NCBI RefSeq assembly: GCF_914767665.1
Contig: NC_059505.1
Location: 38,127,506-38,191,505, forward strand
DNA: 64,000 bases
Reading direction: 5' to 3'
DNA from: Harmonia axyridis
Taxonomy: Eukaryota; Arthropoda; Insecta; Coleoptera; Coccinellidae
Positions 32,874-44,269 of this stretch are shown here, one piece after another. Within the stretch, counting starts at the first letter, position 1; every line of letters begins with the position of its first letter. The translations under genes and the position numbers were made by a program. Under the pieces are notes generated by a model, which was given only the letters and a program-made list of their open reading frames with translations, ran no database searches and was not told where the DNA came from.

Positions 32874-33932
32874 ACTGATGGAATTTGAGGCAATCATGTA
32901 GGTAATTAATTGTTCTGAATTTATCATCACAGTGATTTATATATAAATAGAGGTGGAGAATTCAGAAACTCTCATTTTTGCTTTCGCTCCTTTTCCTAAG
33001 TTACGAGGAAGAGGATGTGATTACTAAAACCAACTCAGTTTGAAGGTTGATATTTTGAAATAATTTACATGACTCATGGAACCAATAGTAAAACCAGTAA
33101 CAAAATGTTGACTATCTTCATTTCTGTGATATTTTTGTATATGAATAACCTCCGAATTTGGATATAATGGAATAATCAATATATAAAACATGATAATTTC
33201 AAACTTCAATATTTAATTTGATAAAAAATCTACTAGAAACCGAAAACGCTTAGACTTTCCAATTAATTCATGTTTCGCTGCCTCGAACCAAAAGCCAATC
33301 ATTGAAATTCTAATCCCTTCAATGGTCCTCAAGATATTTCCCCTCCTTCGCGTAATTATACCTCCTTCTACGAATTTTATATCGTGGAATAACTCTCCTT
33401 TGAAGTGGAAACTGTTCGGAACGTAATCCTTAAACGTATTTCGAGAAATATACGAACAGGTAATTGCTCTCAGAAATGTGAGTCAAACCTCAAGGCGAAT
33501 ATACAGTTAACTGGAATTTTGGGGATCATTCCCTTAGGGTTAACTCGAGTTGGAATTCTTTGAATTCAAACCCAAGAAGGAGGCAATTGAAAACATCTGT
33601 TTCTCAAGCTAGTAGGGAATCAATAACGCCGTTATCGAAATTCACTTGTTTCGTTAAAACAAAATGCAAACAGATGAACTTGAAGGTCGAGATTACTGTT
33701 TTTAAGGGTTTTCCAACATGAGGTTTCAGTGTAGGTTATTTTTGCAAAACTAATGCATTTTGAGTCGTTGTGGAGCACCTTCTTGTCCAGTAATAGTGAA
33801 ATTCGAGAAAAAATTGAAACTGCAAGGACAAGTTACTGACGAAGAATCGAAACCGTATGAAACACTCAAGAACAACTGAGAATATTGCTGCTATTGCCCT
33901 AGTGTTGACGAAAACTCAGATTTGTCGATACC
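32874..33932. other. No gene seen
   Basis: A/T-rich unique-looking DNA. No ORF with a domain, no repeats recognised. Confidence 0.4.
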
Positions 33933-34453
33933 TCAGAGTAATAAACATAGATAGAGGGATGACGTATCATTTTCAGTAAGCAAATTTTGTCCCCAACATA
34001 AGCTATCAAATTTGACACGAAGCGCGCGGAAATGAAAACATATCAGTGATACGACATTTTACTCAATTCGCGAGTTTCTCCATAAAGTACGCACTTCTTA
34101 TGTTCCATAGTGAATCAACGTTTCATATTAACTCAAAGGTGGAAAACGTGAAAAACCGATGACACTAGGAGAGCTAAAGTTGCTAAACCTTGAATTTCAG
34201 CAGGAAGATAAAGAAAATACTAATTATTCTGCTCATTATAAATTAGGAAAAATATCGGATTTCAAATATTCAAATTCGTATATTCAATCGGGAATCACTC
34301 GAATAAATATAATTCATTCAATGTAATATACATTTCATAACGAAATAGTGAAATTGTGGATTTGAAAATATATCACAATCCGACAACGTCATCTAATCAT
34401 GTTGGGGACATGTAAAAATTGCGTATACTTCCTTCTATGTTTAATACTCTATG
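33933..34453. mobile_element. TIR element family M1, copy 2 (521 bp)
   Basis: The left end is TCAGAGTAATAAACATAGAT then AGAGGGAT, and the right end is the inverted equivalent with small losses (CTTCCTTCTATGTTTAATAC then TCTATGA). The interior is in inverted orientation relative to copy 1 (GCAAATTTTGTCCCCAACAT near the left end). It is non-coding. Confidence 0.85.
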
Positions 34454-34496
34454 ATTCTAATAGAACATTCACTTCATACTATATATTTATGAAGGA

Positions 34497-35230
34497 TCCA
34501 GTTATTATTCCCTGTAACGAATTGAGATGATCAACCGGATGCTTGGAGACCTATTAGTGTTTCTTTTAGTGTCGAGGGCATGACAGTTTCAATCGATTTA
34601 CAGGGAACGAATTGTTATTGTACATAATGTAAAAAAGGATGTGTAATTCTTCGGGGTGTCGAAGAATGTGTCATGTCGGTTCAAAAACTTAAGAGATTTA
34701 CGGGGATTGGGAAAGTTCGAGAACAAGACGGTTGTACCAGATGTGTTACATCTGTTTACCAGGTTCTAGTCCTTCTAGAATATTCGATTTCCAGGAATCC
34801 GCGAAGATATTTGGGGGCGGTACGGCAAAAGCTTTTATTGGACTAGGGGATGGTACCTTCCCCTTAGGGTGTTGCCAAACCGAGAGAAGGGAGGTCTATA
34901 TTTGAGAGAGGGTAGTTCCAATCGGCAGAGAGCACAGTTTAACTTAAGTCGAAGACGAGTCAAGTTCGGGCGGTCAACTTAAGACGTAAGACGAAAAGAC
35001 GTTTCGCGGACTAGATTAAGACGAGTCGCGAACAAGTTAAAGACGAGACGACCGAAAACTTGAAGTACGACGAAGACGTGATAATCCAAGACGTTTCGAG
35101 TAATCAACAAACGAGTTAAAGACGAAATTCAGTACCGTAGTGAGAAACTTGTAATTAAGATCATCCCAATACCGAGTTTGTACTGTATAATTGTGGCTTT
35201 GTGAATAGATGTAAATAATTCAAAAAAGTT
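34497..35230 (+). mobile_element. Probable solo LTR (copy A)
   Basis: A non-coding block that recurs inverted at 44270-44812 with the same order of words: GGATCCAGTTATTATTCCCT, GGATGCTTGGAGACCTATTA, GGGCATGACAGTTTCAATCG, CAGATGTGTTACATCTG and CTTTTATTGGACTAGGGGAT. It contains a TATA-like TCTATATTTGAGAGA (about 34896), followed by a region full of GACG/ACGA words (34950-35120). Long terminal repeats of Ty3/gypsy- or BEL-type retroviruses-like elements look like this, but no TG...CA ends with target duplication or adjacent gag/pol were confirmed. An unclassified repeat is possible. Confidence 0.5.
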
Positions 35231-35400
35231 TAATTAATACAAATTAAACAAAGTCACGGAGAAAAAGACGAAAAGCCAGGTAATCGAATCATACCTCTAG
35301 ACGATCGATTAACCAAGCCTACATTTACTACAGTTTGAATATTCACTTCGATCTCCTTTTTCTCATAGATATTTAATGTCTCAATTAGATCTGTTGCAAG

Positions 35401-36928
35401 CAGGGGCGGATCCAGGGGGGGGGGCATGGGGGCCATGGCCCCCCCTCGCGGACCTTATAACTATAAAAGTGTATCCTGAATTCCCGAAAAATATGCACTC
35501 ATTAAGTTTTAAATTTTTTTTTCCAATAGATAGCTTTAGTTATCTGTATTACGCGTTTAATAAGTCCGATCGGGTTCCACAACATGGCGTTAGAAAGATG
35601 AGATTTTGTACTACATAATCTTTTGCGACAGTTTTGTGATAAGTTTACTCAGCGCGCGTTGAAGATGGACAAAATAACAAAGAAAAAATACGTTATATTT
35701 GAGTTTTTCTTCGATAAAGGCGAAAATGCGAGCCAAGCGGCTGAAAATTTAAATAGTGTTTATGTTCTTGATACTGTAATAGCCAATTACGCGCAATTTT
35801 GTTTTCGTCGATTCCGTTCCGGTAATTTTTATGTCAAAGATGCTTGATGCTGGAGACCAATTGTCTAAAATATCGACAAAATCAAGGACATTTTCGGGTC
35901 CTGTTTCCATTGCTCAAGAGTTGAAGATTGCGTAAAAAACCTTTTTGAACCATTTGCAAAAGGCTGGTCTCAAGAAGAAGCTAGATGTATGGGTACCACA
36001 CGAGTTACTGCAAAAAACCTCTTGGACCGAATTTCCATTTGCGAATCGCTGCTGAAACGCAATAAAATAACCCCATTGTGGAAACGGTTGGTGGCTGGTG
36101 ATGGAATGTGAATGACTTACGACAACGTCAAGTGAAAACGGTCCTAGTAAAAAAGCGGTGAGCTGTCGGAAACGGTCAGGAAGGTTTTGCTGTGTATTTG
36201 GTGGGATTGGCAGGGAATTATCTACATAAGCTGCTCCCCTAAGGCACAAATATTGACTCGGATCTGTACTGTCAACATTTAGACCTTCTGAAGGAAGCAA
36301 TTGCCCAGAAGCAACCACCAGGAGAGGAATTGTGTTCCTTGGGGACAACGTAAGGCCACACACATCAATAGTGACTCGCCAGAAGTTCTTATGCATCCAC
36401 CTTATAATCCGGACCTGGCACCAAGGGATTATCATATCTTGCTGTCCATGGCGAACAATTTTGCTGGTGAAAAATTCGTTTTAACAGAGGCTTGTGAAAT
36501 TCGACTGTCTCAATTTTTCGCCAATATCGACTAGGGCTTCTATGAGGGAGGCATACACAAACCTTCAAAAAAGCAACAAGTTATAGAACAAAACGGCGCA
36601 TATTCGAAAGGAAACGGATCATTCTAACTGTGGTAATTAAATCTTGATTTTTATGCAAAAATAATGATTTTTTTCTATACCTCATACTTTCTTGAACCCG
36701 AGTTTTCTCATGAAATACATCTACATATATTCATGAAATTGTTCGATTTTGTTTTTGTACTACAAATATTTTGGAAACTGAATATGATATGATTTACTAA
36801 AATACATCTTTCTATAAAAAAACACGTGTCTTGATAGGCACCAACAAAAAATTCCGCTATTTTGCTAATCGATATCAGCCGTGACTTTCTATGGCCCCCC
36901 CCTCAGACATCGCCTGGATCCGCCCCTG
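35401..36928. mobile_element. hAT-like element with perfect 8-bp TSD, carrying a mariner
   Basis: Terminal inverted repeats are CAGGGGCGGATCCAGG at 35401-35416 and its exact complement ending at 36928. They are flanked on both sides by GTTGCAAG (35393-35400 and 36929-36936). Eight-base duplications and CAGGGGCGG ends are the hAT hallmark. Subterminal G/C runs with a GGGGGCCATGGCCCCC palindrome lie just inside the left end, and a related C-run lies inside the right end. No hAT transposase is seen: the interior is dominated by a mariner (next entry), so the parent was probably a few-hundred-base MITE. Confidence 0.92.
35520..36660 (+). pseudogene. Mariner (cecropia/Ammar-like) transposase inside the hAT-like element
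   Basis: The + strand gives KKKYVIFEFFFDKGENASQA, FCFRRFRSGNFYVKDA (helix-turn-helix and linker), then frameshifted DRISICESLLKRN and LVAGDGM followed by a stop (first catalytic Asp present). Next are VLLCIWWDWQGIIY, FLGDNVRPHTSIVTRQK (second Asp) and PPYNPDLAPRDYHILLSMAN (third Asp), ending in QQVIEQNGAYSK. All three Asp codons remain although stops and frameshifts kill the gene. The element's own terminal repeats were not resolved, so the outer limits are approximate. Confidence 0.82.
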
Positions 36929-36936
36929 GTTGCAAG

Positions 36937-37902
36937 TAGACAACAGTTATGAACGAGTACTATATTTTCTCGAAAAACCTAAACCTGAAACATAATCCGA
37001 AGATTAATGTCAGGGAAACTTCGAAACTAAGCCTGTCAAGCAGCAATTTTCCTCAATTTTTCCTCGAAAACCTGACAAAATGGCTGTACAAATTTAACTA
37101 GACGATTCAACGAGGAGCAGCTCTACCGAAAATACTCGAACCTGCAAAGATGACGTCAGCTTTCACGCTGAGAGCATTTTCCCGGATATGAAAGGGTTTC
37201 GTTCGAATATTCGAAGTTTTCCATCCTGAATAGGATCTTTTATGAACATTGACGTCACTGTGAATAACTAGCGACAAAAAGCAGTCCCTTATATCGAAAT
37301 TAAACAGGTTGGAAGAGGAGAAAGAGATGAAAGACAAGTAGAATATGTCCTAATTAGGATTTTGTGCCATTGACAGTAATTAGAATGTAATGAGTTTTCA
37401 CCATAGAATATTTACATGCCCTGTCTTCTTCGTTATTAACGCAAGCCTACCTTGTTATTTGAGTGAGTCCTTTCTATGACTATATGTTTTCTTGGGATTA
37501 CGGCAACATTTTGTCGTTCTAGTTTTTGGTCTATTCAAAATTAGATTCTAGAATTTCCTTTGAGATGTATGAAAGCAAATGGAAGTCTTTCTCACTATGT
37601 TTTCATGCTTTTTAGGTCTTCAATGTGACACTGAGTGTATTGTATTCATAGCGTCAACAATTCTGGGCTTCCACTGTATGAAATTAAACTAGTTGGCGCT
37701 TTGCTGTTTCGGTGAGTTTGATAAAAAGCAACCCCGAAGTTAGACTAGGACAAAGGTTAATAGAACAATTTTCCAAATAGACATCATAGGCACAAGGAAT
37801 CTTATCCTATTCTTCGACAAAAGAGAGGTGATCAAGACACTTGTGCCGATATATAAACGTTGAACCAACAAATACAAAGCTTCTAGCCCAATGAGTCGTG
37901 CA
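36937..37902. other. No gene recognised
   Basis: The sequence immediately after the hAT target duplication continues the pre-insertion DNA. 37100-37340 is G+C-richer with a 76-codon minus ORF of unknown status. Nothing else. Confidence 0.35.
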
Positions 37903-38715
37903 TTTTATTATTATTATTATATGAACTGGGGTCGTTTTGGTTCGGTAAGCCTTCCGGGAACTGCGACCATGCAGATCTTTTGTTCTGTTCCCTAGTCATT
38001 CATAGAAACCCAAGGAGGTCGTCAATGACGTTAATAAAACTGACAACCTCCTTAGGGGTCTTGGCCGTTACCTCTCTGGTATCCAGGACCGTCGCACTCA
38101 TGTGAACGGTTCTTAAGCCAGCCAGCTCCGGACACTTGCATACCATGTGTTCGGCTGTTTCATCTTCCGATCCACAGAGCATGCAAATCTCGTCTGATGA
38201 CTTTTCCATACGGTACAAATGATGTTTGTACAGACATTGCCCCGTCAGCAGTCCCACCATCACCCGAAACTCGGCTCGTGACAGCTTCAAGAGCTTTTTG
38301 GCGTAGGTAGGTGAAAACGTCACGAATTTCTTTGCCTGAACAAGTCTAGGAGTGTTAGTCCAGTGGATTATTCTGTTGTTCAACTCCCATAGCTGAACCG
38401 CAGCTTTATATTGGTCTTTTCCTAGCCCACAGAAAGGCTCAGGTCCAGCAGGTGTTAACCTTGATGTACTTTTTCTTCATCAGCTTTTTCATTTCCTTCA
38501 ACCCCACAGTGTCCTGGTACCCATAGTAGAGTCACTTTTTTTCCTCTGGCCATTTGCTTTATGGTGTTACGGCACTCCCAAGTCAGCAGAGACCCCTGAC
38601 AACACGATTCCAGGGATCTCAGCGTGGTTTGGCTGGCAGTGGTGATGTAGATATGCGCCCACTTTAGGTTCATTTTGAGACACTCCTGAGCGCATACAAC
38701 CAGAATTTCATGCAT
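37903..38715 (-). pseudogene. LINE family beta: RNase H and C-terminus with (TAA)n tail
   Basis: ORF 38715-38455 (-) contains ASQTTLRSLESCCQGSLLTW and VTLLWVPGHCGVEGNEKADE, the RNase H signature. ORF 38383-38000 carries the C-terminal domain with CMLCGSEDETAEHMVCKC, a CCHC knuckle, and ends DDLLGFL. The 3' end is ...ACCCCAGTTCATATAATAATAA on the minus strand, a TAA-type tail as in I-clade elements. One frame break separates the two ORFs. 5' truncated. The sister copy is 45600-46487. Confidence 0.85.
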
Positions 38716-38869
38716 TCAGGCGAAGACACCCAATGCAAAAAGGACTCCAGAAAAGATTTCCATGAAAGGAGAAAGATGTCTACTGCAGTTGTAGGTGAAA
38801 TGGCTAACTCCGTTGAGAATTTGTTTCCATCTGTTGTAATCCAATATTGCTCAGAATAGGGCATGTTAT

Positions 38870-39292
38870 GTTACATGAGAAATAACCAAAAGATAAACAC
38901 TTTGGCGGAATCTTCCTGGTTTGGATCATTCCAAAAAGTTTCTTCGAAATTTTGGCATTGCGAGATCCATAAGTATCAGGATCTTAGCAAGAATATACAA
39001 CACCTCCTCACTGGATTCCTCACAGGGCATTGTCACCTTAGGAAACACCTCATGAGAATTGGTCTAGCAGAAAATAACGAGTACAGATTCTGTGGGAAGA
39101 AGGAAGAAACACCGGATCTCTTGGTGACGGAATGCCTTGCCATCACTAACCAACGGAAAATCTGCTTTGGACCAAGAAACTAGTAGAAGTGAGGAACTAG
39201 TCCCATTGAGCCATCCCAGATACTGGAACTGGAAGGCGAGCTGTAGATCATATTATGGCGTGATGGGGGGCACCAAAGACCATTAGGATGCA
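38870..39292 (+). pseudogene. LINE alpha C-terminal fragment
   Basis: ORF 38863-39183 reads INTLAESSWFGSFQKVSSKF, LTGFLTGHCHLRKHLMRIGL and YRFCGKKEETPDLLVTECL. The knuckle has lost its first Cys (Tyr) and His (Leu). The 3' end CCAAAGACCATTAGG at 39292 coincides with the end of the 26186 copy. It lies head-to-head with LINE beta across about 150 bases. Confidence 0.8.
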
Positions 39293-40270
39293 GGAGGATT
39301 ATATTAAGGATGTACAAGTTGTTCATGAGATAGTTTTCTACAATAAAGACATCCAAGTGATGCACAACATAATTGTTCAGGAAATAGAATATCTAATTAT
39401 TATGAATTATGTTACTCCCTGTAGATGTCAGAGTTGTTCAACAATCCATACTCCCATCCTGGGTATCACCCCTTCATAAATCAACCTACGAAGCACTCCC
39501 ATCCTTTCTGATAAGAAGAATAGTATTCGACCTCATTCGAGATAAAAACGAAACAAAAATCGATAAGATGAAGATCTGCAAAGCAGGCGAACGCCTGCTC
39601 CTTGGGTCGAATCAGACAAGCCGATCTGTTGCAAAGGAGATCGAACTAAATAAGGTTCACGATACTGAACCTTTTCTCCTCTATTTTCTCCGAATCAACG
39701 TTGCACTTTGGGAGAAGACAAGAGACGATAGATTTTTCTGAATTGGAATCTGGAACCAAACCGTCCGATCCAACAATCTTAATTGGTTGCGATAAGGACA
39801 AGTGGAGGAAGTTGGAAAAATAAATAAACTGTCGACGCTTATCTATTATTTAGTTTGTTCGTTTCTTGTCGGCCGTTTTGGGACAAAAGAGGATTTTCCA
39901 TGTTCTCGGAGATGCTACGGAATGCGGTCGATAGAGAGTTTTAAAGTGCAGCGTTTTAACATCGACAGGGTTTGAGGTTATCAGAGTGTCTGTGGAATCA
40001 TACGATTGCGGGGGAATGTGACTGGAAGATACGACAATAATGATGAAGTCAGAATGCAGTTGAGGAAATAATTTTTTTGTACATTTCAACAACTTCTATT
40101 GTATTCAAAAATGGACATAGAACGTCCAATTGTTAAGATGTAGATAGCAGCTTCAGATTTATCGATAAAAGAGTTCTTTAATGGATCTAGTGGTCCCTTA
40201 CTTCATGACTTCATGACTGTCATTTCAAATAGAATAATACTAGTAAAACTTTTTTTTCTTTAGAAATATG
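39293..40270. other. No gene recognised; one 110-codon ORF of unknown status
   Basis: ORF 39409-39741 (+) contains KAGERLLLGSNQTSRSVAKE and ends in RDDRFF. There is no known domain, no splice context, and it is only marginally longer than chance. 39880-40070 is G+C-richer. Confidence 0.3.
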
Positions 40271-40274
40271 ACTT

Positions 40275-40600
40275 TATCCGTCACCTTGGTGACCTTCAAC
40301 AGTAATACATCTACTCCAACGTTCCTCTAACTTTTCAATACCTATTTTGTCGAAAATTTCATATCTGCTCTCGAAATAGACTTCAACCTCGGCAATCACT
40401 CCTTCATCAGAACTAAATTTTTTTTTCTGGGACATTCTTCACTCAGGTCTCTTGAAATCCAATAGTCATACTGGGGGCTAGATTTGAGTGGTCAAGCATA
40501 TGGAAACGCAATTCGTTCAATTTGATAAAGGTTTTTATCGATTTGTGACAAGTTGCATTGTGAATATATACATGTTGACTTTAGGACAATTGAAATCATG
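40275..40600 (-). pseudogene. Mariner transposase C-terminal fragment
   Basis: The minus strand reads (with breaks) a KNLYQIERIAFPYAstop-like stretch, SSPQYDYW (third-Asp block degenerated), KKKFSSDEGVIAEVEVYFES and IEKLEERWSRCITVEGHQGD. This is the characteristic mariner C-terminus (GIEKLE.R...CI...G.Y). No termini visible. Confidence 0.7.
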
Positions 40601-41104
40601 CATTCAACAGTTTGTTCTGAGAGTGATTGCACTTTCATAATAGACTTTTCACGGTGTATGTTGTTTTTGCTTAGATTTTGTTACCAGTATTCTCTGTATT
40701 CAAACAAATCATTTTTATTCGATTGAATGAACTTGCTTTGATAAAGTCTTGATGAAAGCATTAAGTACTGTCTATCAAACACGGATTAGATTGATGTAAC
40801 ATAAACAAGGGGTTCAACTCCACACGAAATGTTATTGAATTATTGATACTTATGCTGCTAAACATGTCCTCGTATTCTTTCAGAATAACCTTTCAAAGAC
40901 AGTTGGTGGTCTTAGACAGCATCATTTTAGAATCTTTAATAAGCGCATTTATACTTTGTTATACTTTGAACATACGTATTGTCAAAACGTAACGTTTTGA
41001 ATTTTATTTGGAACGAAGTTATCAAACTCAATCGTGTTGTCATAGTGATTGATAATTGCACTGAATGCAATGATCAGTGTACTGTTGATATTATTGGGTG
41101 AAAT
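40601..41104. other. No gene seen
   Basis: A/T-rich. AAAACGTAACGTTTTGAATT near 40984 is a short palindrome. Nothing else supported. Confidence 0.35.
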
Positions 41105-42522
41105 CTCAGAGTAATACACATAGAAAGAGAAAGCATATGTCATTTTCAGTGAGCAAATTTTGTCCCCAACATGAACTATCAAATTTGACATGAAATTGAT
41201 AATGAAAACATATGAGTGATACGATATTTCACTGAATTCACGAGTTTCTCCAAAAAGAACGCACTTTTTATGTCCAATAGTGAATCAACGTTTCATATTA
41301 ACTCAAAATATATTGAAATAAATATCTAAATATATCAGAAATTTAGAAAACAAACTTCAAGCACGTCAAACAATGTAAAATAACCGATGACACTCGGAGA
41401 GCAAAAGTTGCCAAACCTTGGATTTCAGCAGGTAGATACAGAAAGTAATAAATATTTCTGCTTATTATAAATTCGACTATTGGGAAGAGTATCAGATTAC
41501 AAATATGCGAATTTGCATATTTAATCGGGAATCATTTGAATAAATTAACTGAAGATTTATCAATCATTGTGCAGTAGGTATTGCAGATGGAACAATCTGA
41601 GAATAAACGTTAAAAAATGTTTCTATATACCCTTCTTTCCGAGAACGTTTCATGGAGAGGTTGAGGTTATGATAGGTGTTGAGGAGATTCTATCTTCCTT
41701 CTGCTGTAGGAACCTTGCAGTATTTTCCGATTGTCGACTGAGATTAAGGGAGATGACTCGATGCTGTTGAGGAATTCTTTTTTGGCACAACGTTATTTGT
41801 ATCGCCAGAGACAGTTTTTAAATTTCTATTCACGTAAGTATCTCTGCGAAACTCTTGTGCTGTCCAAGCTGAGCTGAGGATTGAAAGTTTTTTATCCTTG
41901 CCTAGATTCCATCGAGAAATATAGGTTTCAAAAAGTGCAGAATTCGTGCTGCCGCTACGTTTAAGGTTTGAGAAAATACGATCACGGGATCGGTGATAGA
42001 ATAAATGGGTTAGCGTGGCTCAGGGTTGAAAATAGTTTTCGGCTTCAGATGAGTATTATTCTGTATTGTATTTTGAGTACGGGTATTCCGCCTTATTCGA
42101 AAGCCAGGTTGGTCTACAGACGAGATGTTCACCGTGTTGCTTTAAGGCATAGACAGAGGCTCATGTTGCCTCGATTTGGTTCAGCCATGTTTCAGCGCTC
42201 TTTCACCTTTAATGCGGTAAAATTGCATAATGAGATGCTAATTGCATGTGGGGGTTCTTCTTTGAACTCATTGGGAAAAGAATTGAATGTTTTTTTTGAG
42301 CCAGTTACAGATTTTGTAGATAAGTTTCATATTTGGTGATATTCATGATATTATGATATAGGATATTATTAAATATATTTCATTCAATCTAATATACATT
42401 CATAACGATATAGTAAAATTGTGGATTCGAAAATACATCATAATCCGACAACGTAATCTAACCATGTTGGGGACATGTAAAAATTGCAAATACTCCCTCT
42501 ATCTATGTTTATTACTCTATGT
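41105..42522. mobile_element. TIR element family M1, copy 3, interrupted by a LINE
   Basis: Ends TCAGAGTAATACACATAGAA and ATAGAGGGAGTATTTGC-type inverted repeats match copies 1 and 2. The left 440 bases and right 150 bases align with copy 2. Between about 41547 and 42371 about 825 bases of LINE delta are inserted. Without it the copy would be about 590 bp, the size of copy 1. Confidence 0.85.
41547..42371 (+). pseudogene. LINE delta fragment inserted in M1 copy 3
   Basis: YCRWNNLRINVKKCFYIPFF (41575-41640) is the post-catalytic reverse transcriptase segment (W...N.L.LN..KC). ORF 41968-42339 reads GLAWLRVENSFRLQM, GIPPYSKARLVYRRDVHRVA, LMLPRFGSAMFQRSFTFNAVKL and ends FHIW, the C-terminal domain of CR1/Daphne-like LINEs. 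Stops separate the pieces. 5' truncated as expected for target-primed insertion. Confidence 0.75.
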
Positions 42523-43414
42523 ATGACACAAAATGACAAAATTTGATTGGTTATAAGAACTGTCAAAAAATTTTCAATTAAAGCACAACATTAAAACTTT
42601 CTAACAACCAACTATAACCAAAGCGGCATTTCTAAATTCATCTCCCGATTTACCCCTCCTCCAACCTCCCCTACCCTCTTACCCCATTCCGTAACGAACA
42701 AAACCTCTCTCCCTGATTGCGTTCAACCGACATAACCTAAAACTTTCATAACCTAAAATCCCCTAATTCCCGTGTCGTCTTTCATCGCTGTTTTTGAACG
42801 CAAACCGAAGTGATTACTTCAACTCGCATCGCAGCCTGTCATAATGCCGTATCCGGAGTTATGCCTACCCTCCAAAGTCGTCCTGGAGGGATTAAGCCAG
42901 ATGATATATATTTTAGGTAGCCTTACAGGATTAGGGAGGATCGGCACTTTCCCGGGTCCGGTAGGTGGATGTGGGACGGTCGTAACCCAGATAATCGTGA
43001 TCGTAAATTAGTGAGATCATTCGTAAAATGTTGGCTCGATCGTATCCGGTGATATTGATGTGGAGGAATATTGTCCAGACATTAGGCGAAGGGTGGATTG
43101 GCATTGGAAGAGGTAGGCGATTCAATCCAACTCATGACGTATATGTAGGTGCTCCTACTAGTGACTTATAAAAACCTCCACACTGTTATAATTCTAGTTT
43201 GGGAGCTATTGCTTCAGGTCACCTTTAGTGTTCATTAAAGGCTTCATGACTGCCGTGACCTACATCCAGGAGTTGGTGAAAACACATTTTTTGTTTAAAT
43301 TTAAATCGTATCAGTGCGAGATCAAAGGCAATTTCATACAGAGAATATTTATTCGAATATACACCTGCTAGAGCAAATATTTGTAACCAGCATCAATCCA
43401 TACATGAGCGTACT
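42523..43414. other. No gene recognised; G+C-richer block at 42620-43150
   Basis: 42620-43150 has a distinct composition (CCTCCTCCAACCTCCCCTAC, GGATCGGCACTTTCCCGGGT, GGTAGGTGGATGTGGGACGG) with no transposon motif. It is a possible host non-coding segment. No ORF with a domain. Confidence 0.35.
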
Positions 43415-44268
43415 TTTTTGCTTCCACCGTTTTTTTTTTCCGGAATTCGAGACTTTATTGTTAGAAACTGGTTCTTCTTTTTCTTCTTCAGCCCTCTTTC
43501 ATCCACTGTAGAACATAGACCTCTTCCAGTTTTTTCCGTGCTTCTCTGTCTTTTGCTGTTCTCTATCAATCTTTTTTTCGATCTTCCTATGCTTTTTTTT
43601 GTCTCTCGAAGTCTCCAAAAGTCATTTTGTGTGACCATCTCTCCATACTCTGCTTTGTAACATGTGACTGGGGTAGGCAGAAGATCGACCAATTTAAGTT
43701 CAAATAAACATGTTACAAAAAACTGATTATACATTTATATTTCAAAGTTTTGTCAATCGATGACCAGAACATTCTTCCATCTTTCGGACAGCGTACGAAT
43801 CCCGCGTTGAAAAAACTGGGCATCTTTTGAAGCGATCCACTGATCGATCCAATTTTTCACTTCTTCATTAGACCGGAAGTGCTGGTTAGCCAGGCCGTGT
43901 GCCATTGATCGAAATAATTGATAATTCGATGGAACAACAACTAAAGAATACGGCGAGTGGGGTAGGACTTTCCATTTCAATGTTTCCAAGTATGTCTTGA
44001 CCTTGTTTCGTGGTCGAGCATTTTCATGCTGTAAAATTACTCTATCATGTCTCTCGTTGTATTGCGACCGTTTTTCATTCAATTCTCAGGTCAAACGCAT
44101 TAATTGCGTTCGATAACGATCGCTTGTGATTGTTTTAGTCGGTTATAACAGCTCATAATGAACAACGCCAAGCTGGTCCCACCAAATACTGAGTATGACC
44201 TTGGAACCGTGAATATTCGATTTGGCAGTCGACGTGGAAGCAAGACCGGGATATCTCCATGATTTTCT
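43415..44268 (-). mobile_element. Mariner lineage B, split by a small LINE insertion
   Basis: Left TIR remnant TTTTTTGCTTCCACCG at about 43414. The minus strand (44082-43753) reads LQHENARPRNKVKTYLETLK (second Asp is Glu), SPYSLVVVPSNYQLFRSMAH (third Asp is Asn), SNEEVKNWIDQWIASKD and IRTLSERWKNV. Upstream it reaches the IHGSKV.LS.WWDQLG block near 44160-44220. It ends at about 44268 against an LTR-like sequence. A 240-base LINE-like insert sits in the 3' leader. Confidence 0.83.
43476..43715 (-). pseudogene. LINE 3' end with (GAA)n tail inserted in a mariner
   Basis: On the minus strand DREARKKLEEVYVLQWMKEG and a stop is followed by AAGAAGAAAAAGAAG. This is the acidic/aromatic C-terminus plus GAA tail common to several insect LINEs. 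Mariner sequence resumes on both sides, and GTTAGAAACTGGTT (43462) reappears as GTTACAAAAAACTGATT (43713), compatible with a target duplication. Confidence 0.6.
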
Positions 44269-44269
44269 G

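Noticed and set aside
43418..43660. Plus-strand 80-codon hydrophobic ORF as a membrane protein
   Set aside because: It is the complement of a LINE 3' end with (GAA)n tail; the Phe-rich run is the antisense of the tail.
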